From an uncultured Oscillospiraceae bacterium (GTDB lineage Bacteria; Bacillota; Clostridia; Oscillospirales; Oscillospiraceae), in NCBI GenBank assembly GCA_900752285.1, contig CAADUW010000083.1, positions 1 to 8,596 of the forward strand: DNA of 8,596 nucleotides, written 5' to 3'. This document shows, piece after piece, positions 6,288 through 8,596 of this stretch; position 1 is the first letter of the stretch, and each line of letters begins with the position of its first letter. Made by a program: the position numbers and the translations under genes. Under the pieces are notes generated by a model, which ran no database searches, was not told the DNA's origin, and worked only from the letters and a program-made list of their open reading frames with translations.

Positions 6288-6928
6288 GCACCGGAATCCT
6301 TTTTGATCTGGACGGAACTCTTCTGAATACGCTGGAGGATCTTTGCGACGGGACAAACGTTGCCCTTGCACAATTTGGTTATCCCGCCAGAACGCTGGCG
6401 GAGGTCCGCCGGTTTGTAGGCAACGGCGCGGCAAACCTGATTGCGCAGGCAGTTCCGGCGGGTGCGGATCCCGCCCCTGTTCTGGCAGCGTTCCAGTCCT
6501 ATTATCCCGGTCACTGCCAGATCAAAACCGCCCCCTATGCCGGAATTCTTCCGGCACTGGAGCGCCTTGCGAGAGCGTTTCCCATTGCTATTGTGTCCAA
6601 TAAACCGGATGCGGCGGTAAAGCCCCTGTGCCGGCACTATTTCCCCGGTATCTTCGCACTGGGCGAAACGGCCGGATGCCCCAGAAAGCCCGCGCCCGAG
6701 ATGGTGTACAAGGCCATGGAAGCCATCGGCGCCGACCGGTGTATTTACGTTGGGGACAGCGAAGTAGACGTCCGGACGGCGAAAAATGCCGGGGTTCCCT
6801 GCCTGTCTGTCCTCTGGGGATTCCGGGACCGTGCGGAGATCGAGCAGGCGGGGGGGACGGACTTCTGCGATGCCCCCTCCGAGCTGGCGGATACCCTGCT
6901 GCACTGGGAGGAAAACCATGGCAAATGA
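6284..6928 (+). CDS. HAD-superfamily hydrolase, phosphoglycolate phosphatase type
   Basis: A 214-aa cytoplasmic phosphatase. All four HAD motifs are present: FDLDGTLLNT with nucleophile D8 and acid D10; IVSNK with S105; K135 in RKPAPEM; and VGDSEVD with D158 and D162. The alpha-helical cap between motifs I and II (about 15-85) is of the Gph/PGP type. Candidate substrates are 2-phosphoglycolate, formed during repair of oxidative DNA ends, or other small phosphate esters; the sequence does not decide. GGAGG at 6273-6277 lies 6 nt before the ATG. The start overlaps the loader stop by 4 nt (ATGA), and the 3' end overlaps yfbR by 11 nt, so translational coupling is likely. The neighbours suggest a role in cleaning up metabolites of DNA synthesis or repair. 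Confidence 0.88.
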   Translation: MSTGILFDLDGTLLNTLEDLCDGTNVALAQFGYPARTLAEVRRFVGNGAANLIAQAVPAGADPAPVLAAFQSYYPGHCQIKTAPYAGILPALERLARAFPIAIVSNKPDAAVKPLCRHYFPGIFALGETAGCPRKPAPEMVYKAMEAIGADRCIYVGDSEVDVRTAKNAGVPCLSVLWGFRDRAEIEQAGGTDFCDAPSELADTLLHWEENHGK

Positions 6929-7499
6929 GTTTTACGCCCTCCTTGGCAGAATGCGCTATATTACCCGCTGGGGACTGATGCGCAACAGCTTTTCGGAGAA
7001 TATTCAGGAGCACAGCCATCAGGTGGCGGTGCTTGCCCACGCACTGGCGCTGATTCGCCGGGAGATACTGAAGCTGGACGGACCGGATCCGGATCGCTGT
7101 GCGGTGGCGGCGCTGTACCATGACGCGTCGGAAATCCTGACCGGTGACCTGCCCACCCCCATCAAGTACGACAATCCTGCCATCAAGGACGCCTACAAGC
7201 AGATCGAGCGGGTGGCGGGGAATAAGCTGCTGGACCTGCTGCCGCCTGAGCTTCGCGGAAGCTATGAGCATTTGATACTGGAGGATGACCCGGAGGTCAC
7301 GCCCATTGTAAAGGCAGCGGACAAGCTCTCCGCCCATATCAAGTGCATTGAGGAACAGAAAACCGGCAATACGGAGTTTGACTCCGCCGCGTCCCAGACC
7401 TGGCAGGCCATGGTAGATATGAACCTGCCGGAGCTTGACTGGTTTCTCACCAACTGCCTGCCTGCCTTTACCCGGAATCTGGATCAGCTTCGGTCTTGA
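6918..7499 (+). CDS. yfbR: 5'-deoxynucleotidase, YfbR-type HD domain protein
   Basis: A 193-aa metal-dependent phosphohydrolase. E. coli YfbR (199 aa) removes the 5'-phosphate from deoxyribonucleoside monophosphates. The match runs along the whole length: ITRWGLMRN with R17, ENIQEHSHQVA with H32, the HD pair H68-D69 in ALYHDASEILTGDLPTPIKY, E72 and D77, and the last metal ligand D135 in VKAADKL. The R and W before the first histidine, which select deoxyribose in the E. coli enzyme, are kept (R17, W18). The frame opens at 6786 but GGGAGG before the ATG at 6918 fixes the start. It overlaps the HAD gene by 11 nt. Its stop codon overlaps the -35 box of the tRNA promoter. Confidence 0.9.
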   Translation: MANEFYALLGRMRYITRWGLMRNSFSENIQEHSHQVAVLAHALALIRREILKLDGPDPDRCAVAALYHDASEILTGDLPTPIKYDNPAIKDAYKQIERVAGNKLLDLLPPELRGSYEHLILEDDPEVTPIVKAADKLSAHIKCIEEQKTGNTEFDSAASQTWQAMVDMNLPELDWFLTNCLPAFTRNLDQLRS

Positions 7500-7524
7500 C
7501 GGAAAAATAAAAGTGTGCTAAACT
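7496..7524 (+). promoter_or_regulatory. Promoter of tRNA-Leu
   Basis: TTGACG (7496-7501), a 17-bp spacer and TAAACT (7519-7524) are preceded by an extended TGC. The start of transcription would fall almost at the mature 5' end of the tRNA (7534). The -35 box overlaps the yfbR stop codon TGA (7497-7499). Confidence 0.75.
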
Positions 7525-7533
7525 TGCCCTGAT

Positions 7534-7620
7534 GCCGCTGTGGTGGAATCGGTAGACACAGGGGACTTAAAATCCCCCGGTAGTGATACCGTACGGGTTC
7601 GAGTCCCGTCCGCGGCACCA
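7534..7620 (+). tRNA. tRNA-Leu, anticodon UAA
   Basis: An 87-nt class II tRNA. The anticodon stem GGGGA/TCCCC (7561-7565 with 7573-7577) has the loop CTTAAAA with anticodon TAA at 7568-7570. A long variable arm pairs CGGTA with TACCG (7578-7582 with 7587-7591). The T stem ACGGG/CCCGT (7593-7597 with 7605-7609) frames the loop TTCGAGT. The acceptor stem pairs 7534-7540 with 7610-7616, the discriminator base is A, and CCA is encoded (7618-7620). One acceptor position, T7539 opposite C7611 (pair 6-67), does not pair, which is odd for an otherwise perfect molecule. Confidence 0.95.
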
Positions 7621-7627
7621 AACCAAT

Positions 7628-7682
7628 ATAATCCGAACCAAATCTTCTTAATCGGAGATGGGTTCGGATTATTTGTTTTCTT
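7628..7682 (+). terminator. Terminator of tRNA-Leu
   Basis: A perfect 12-bp stem pairs 7628-7639 (ATAATCCGAACC) with 7661-7672 across a 21-nt loop, followed by a T-rich run (about 7672-7682). It begins 8 nt after the encoded CCA. Confidence 0.82.
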
Positions 7683-7817
7683 CGAGAAGTTCGAGGATAC
7701 GCATTTCAGAAACGGCGTGGCAAAGCGTCCCGAATCCAAGCCCAGAGGGCCGAGAAAACCAAAGATATAGAGGCATATCTGAACGCCGTCACGGAGTATA
7801 AGCCCTATAAAAACTGA
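7683..7817 (+). pseudogene. Start-less coding-like tail (possible gene remnant)
   Basis: One plus-strand frame reads without a stop through a lysine/arginine-rich stretch (YAFQKRRGKASRIQAQ) into DIEAYLNAVTEYKPYKN and a TGA at 7815-7817. The composition looks like a protein C-terminus. No ATG, GTG or TTG with a ribosome site precedes it; upstream, the frame runs into the tRNA terminator. A strong hairpin terminator follows 11 nt after the stop, as at a real gene end. I do not recognise the family. It may be the 3' remnant of a gene cut off by insertion or recombination next to the tRNA, or a chance open frame. Confidence 0.35.
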
Positions 7818-7828
7818 ACAAACGCACA

Positions 7829-7857
7829 AAAGGGGATGGCGGTCTGCCATCCCCTTT
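7829..7857. terminator. Bidirectional terminator hairpin
   Basis: A perfect 12-bp stem AAAGGGGATGGC (7829-7840) pairs with 7846-7857 across a 5-nt loop. Its A- and T-rich ends give a U-tract on both strands, longer on the minus strand (TTTTGTGCGTTTGTT). It lies between the plus-strand stop at 7817 and the minus-strand stop at 7909, fitting a terminator for both converging units. Confidence 0.8.
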
Positions 7858-7908
7858 GCCATGCTGTTTTAGGAGCATATATCCCTTGGATTTGTCTTAT
7901 ATCTATCA

Positions 7909-8097
7909 TCAGGCAATGTTGTCGCCGTTGCTGTCTTTGTCCGTTTTTGCCCCGTCCTGTGCCACCTGCCATTCGGCAAATTCCCGTCGCCCTGCCTCAC
8001 TCTCGTAAAAGGCGAGAATATCAGGCAGCAGAATTCGGGCGATGTGCTCGATCTCATGCCGCCGCCCGCCGCGCGTTTTGGCAGACAAGGCGGGCAA
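7909..8097 (-). CDS. Doubtful small ORF or gene fragment, unknown function
   Basis: The frame ends in a plausible short helical protein: EIEHIARILLPDILAFY, then ESEAGRREFAEWQ, then a polar tail. The amphipathic helix and charge pattern look coding. The start is unclear. The only start codon here in frame is TTG at 8097, with no ribosome site. An ATG at 8055-8057 sits right before the coding-like part but is out of frame by one base relation, which could mean a lost base at the start codon. It is downstream of and on the same strand as the surface-protein gene. I do not recognise the family. It could be a degraded small gene. Confidence 0.35.
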   Translation of the reverse strand: MPALSAKTRGGRRHEIEHIARILLPDILAFYESEAGRREFAEWQVAQDGAKTDKDSNGDNIA

Positions 8098-8121
8098 GCA
8101 CAGCTTGTGCCCGCCCGCCTG
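8090..8121 (-). other. GC-rich hairpin after the surface-protein gene
   Basis: On the minus strand, AGGCGGGC at the 5' side (plus 8113-8120) can pair with GCCCGCCT (plus 8089-8096), with an inner GGGC-AAGC stem and a small bulge between. It lies about 20 nt after the surface-protein stop. It lacks a good U-tract, so it is only a possible terminator. Confidence 0.35.
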
Positions 8122-8141
8122 TACGGATTCTGAGCTTTCGC

Positions 8142-8596
8142 TTACGGCTTTGTGAGAATGGCGCTCACATCCGCCATGTTTTCGCCGAGCGTGAACGTGA
8201 CTGCCTTGCCGTCGTGGGTGAGCTGGTAGGTCTTGCCTGTGCTGCCCTTTTCCAGCAGGTCGGCAAGGGCAAATGTGGACGTTGCGCCCTTGGTGACAAA
8301 GACGATCCTCTCCACCCCCTGGGCCTTGAGGGTGCGGATGTTGCTGAGGCTGCCTGTGAGGATGGCAAAGTCGGCATCCACCGTGACGGTCAGCACGCCG
8401 CCCTTTTGCTCGGCCGTGTAGGCAATGTCCCTGCCGTCCTTATCGGTCACGCGGTAGAGGGGAGGAGCTATTAACCGGCTTCCCTCATCCGGCATGGTGT
8501 GGGTCTCCCCGCACTGGTCATACCGCACGCACTTTGCCGTCTTGGTGCCGTCGTGCGCATAGGTCGCATCGTTGTTGGAAACATAGTCCTCAAAGA
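8142..8596 (-). CDS. C-terminal part of a repeat-bearing surface protein (5' end outside window)
   Basis: The frame is open from the window edge to TAA at 8142-8144, about 150 aa. The first visible part, YVSNNDATYAHDGTKTAKC followed by a second cysteine and DEGS, resembles a repeat unit common in large secreted proteins of gut Clostridia, where copies usually read NDATC..DGTKTAKCDRC. Here the cysteines are spaced C-x5-C (KCVRYDQC) instead of CxxC, so the unit looks diverged. A beta-rich terminal domain follows (VLTVTVDADFAILTG, then IVFVTKGATSTFALADLLEKG, then YQLTHDGKAVTFTLGENMADVSAILTKP). No LPxTG anchor, terminal membrane helix or charged tail is present, so cell attachment must lie elsewhere in the protein. 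The GTG at 8528 is an artefactual start. The exact family is unknown to me. Confidence 0.7.
   Translation of the reverse strand, partial: FEDYVSNNDATYAHDGTKTAKCVRYDQCGETHTMPDEGSRLIAPPLYRVTDKDGRDIAYTAEQKGGVLTVTVDADFAILTGSLSNIRTLKAQGVERIVFVTKGATSTFALADLLEKGSTGKTYQLTHDGKAVTFTLGENMADVSAILTKP

Noticed and set aside
7518..7862. Minus-strand open frame of 114 codons
   Set aside because: It reads through the tRNA-Leu gene in antisense (the GTRTRTVSLPGDFKSPVSTDS-type peptide), a well-known false translation of tRNA genes.
7836..8474. Plus-strand open frame of 212 codons
   Set aside because: It starts inside a terminator hairpin and is antisense to the surface-protein C-terminus; no domain seen.
1..8596. 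CRISPR array, phage genes, toxin-antitoxin or defence system
   Set aside because: No regularly spaced direct repeats and no cas, phage structural, restriction or toxin motifs were seen in any frame.

Overview
The window looks like a chromosomal segment of an anaerobic, probably spore-forming Firmicute of the class Clostridia, most likely near the Oscillospiraceae. The grounds are GC-rich coding with strong AGGAGG-type ribosome sites, sigma-A promoters, a BofA homologue, a DnaD-domain protein next to a DnaI/DnaC-type loader, a CCA-encoding tRNA-Leu, and the tail of a gut-Clostridia-style surface protein. This placement is inferred from gene content, not from a database match.

Left part (1-1470). 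Two structured intergenic repeats come first: the edge of a double hairpin, then a 195-bp element whose four paired segments abut to form a perfect four-way junction. A minus-strand operon follows, with a sigma-A promoter at 1441-1468, a PRPP-binding phosphoribosyltransferase, a zinc-ribbon/DUF805 membrane protein and a strong terminator at 303-331.

Middle (1465-4418). A minus-strand CPA-type cation:proton antiporter and a plus-strand MscS-type mechanosensitive channel diverge from a 238-bp region. That region holds a promoter for each gene and a 17-bp palindrome just upstream of the antiporter promoter. Both genes act in ion or osmotic homeostasis. MscS converges on a bofA homologue, with their stop codons sharing four bases. 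The bofA-dnaD intergenic region carries GC-rich hairpins and the dnaD promoter.

Replication and nucleotide operon (4321-7499). One promoter drives four tightly packed plus-strand genes: a DnaD-domain protein, a zinc-binding AAA+ helicase loader, a HAD phosphatase of the phosphoglycolate phosphatase type, and a YfbR-type 5'-deoxynucleotidase. The junctions are a 3-nt gap, a 4-nt overlap and an 11-nt overlap. The set joins replicative helicase loading to dNMP and phosphate-ester clean-up.

Right part (7496-8596). A tRNA-Leu(UAA) gene has its own promoter, whose -35 box overlaps the yfbR stop codon. It is followed by a terminator, a start-less coding-like tail on the plus strand, a bidirectional terminator, a doubtful small ORF on the minus strand, and the C-terminal end of a repeat-bearing surface protein that runs off the edge. 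The broken fragments just after a tRNA, and a U-C mismatch in the tRNA acceptor stem, suggest an old integration boundary. No complete new defence or mobile system is visible. The most unusual structure is the four-way-junction repeat at 57-251.
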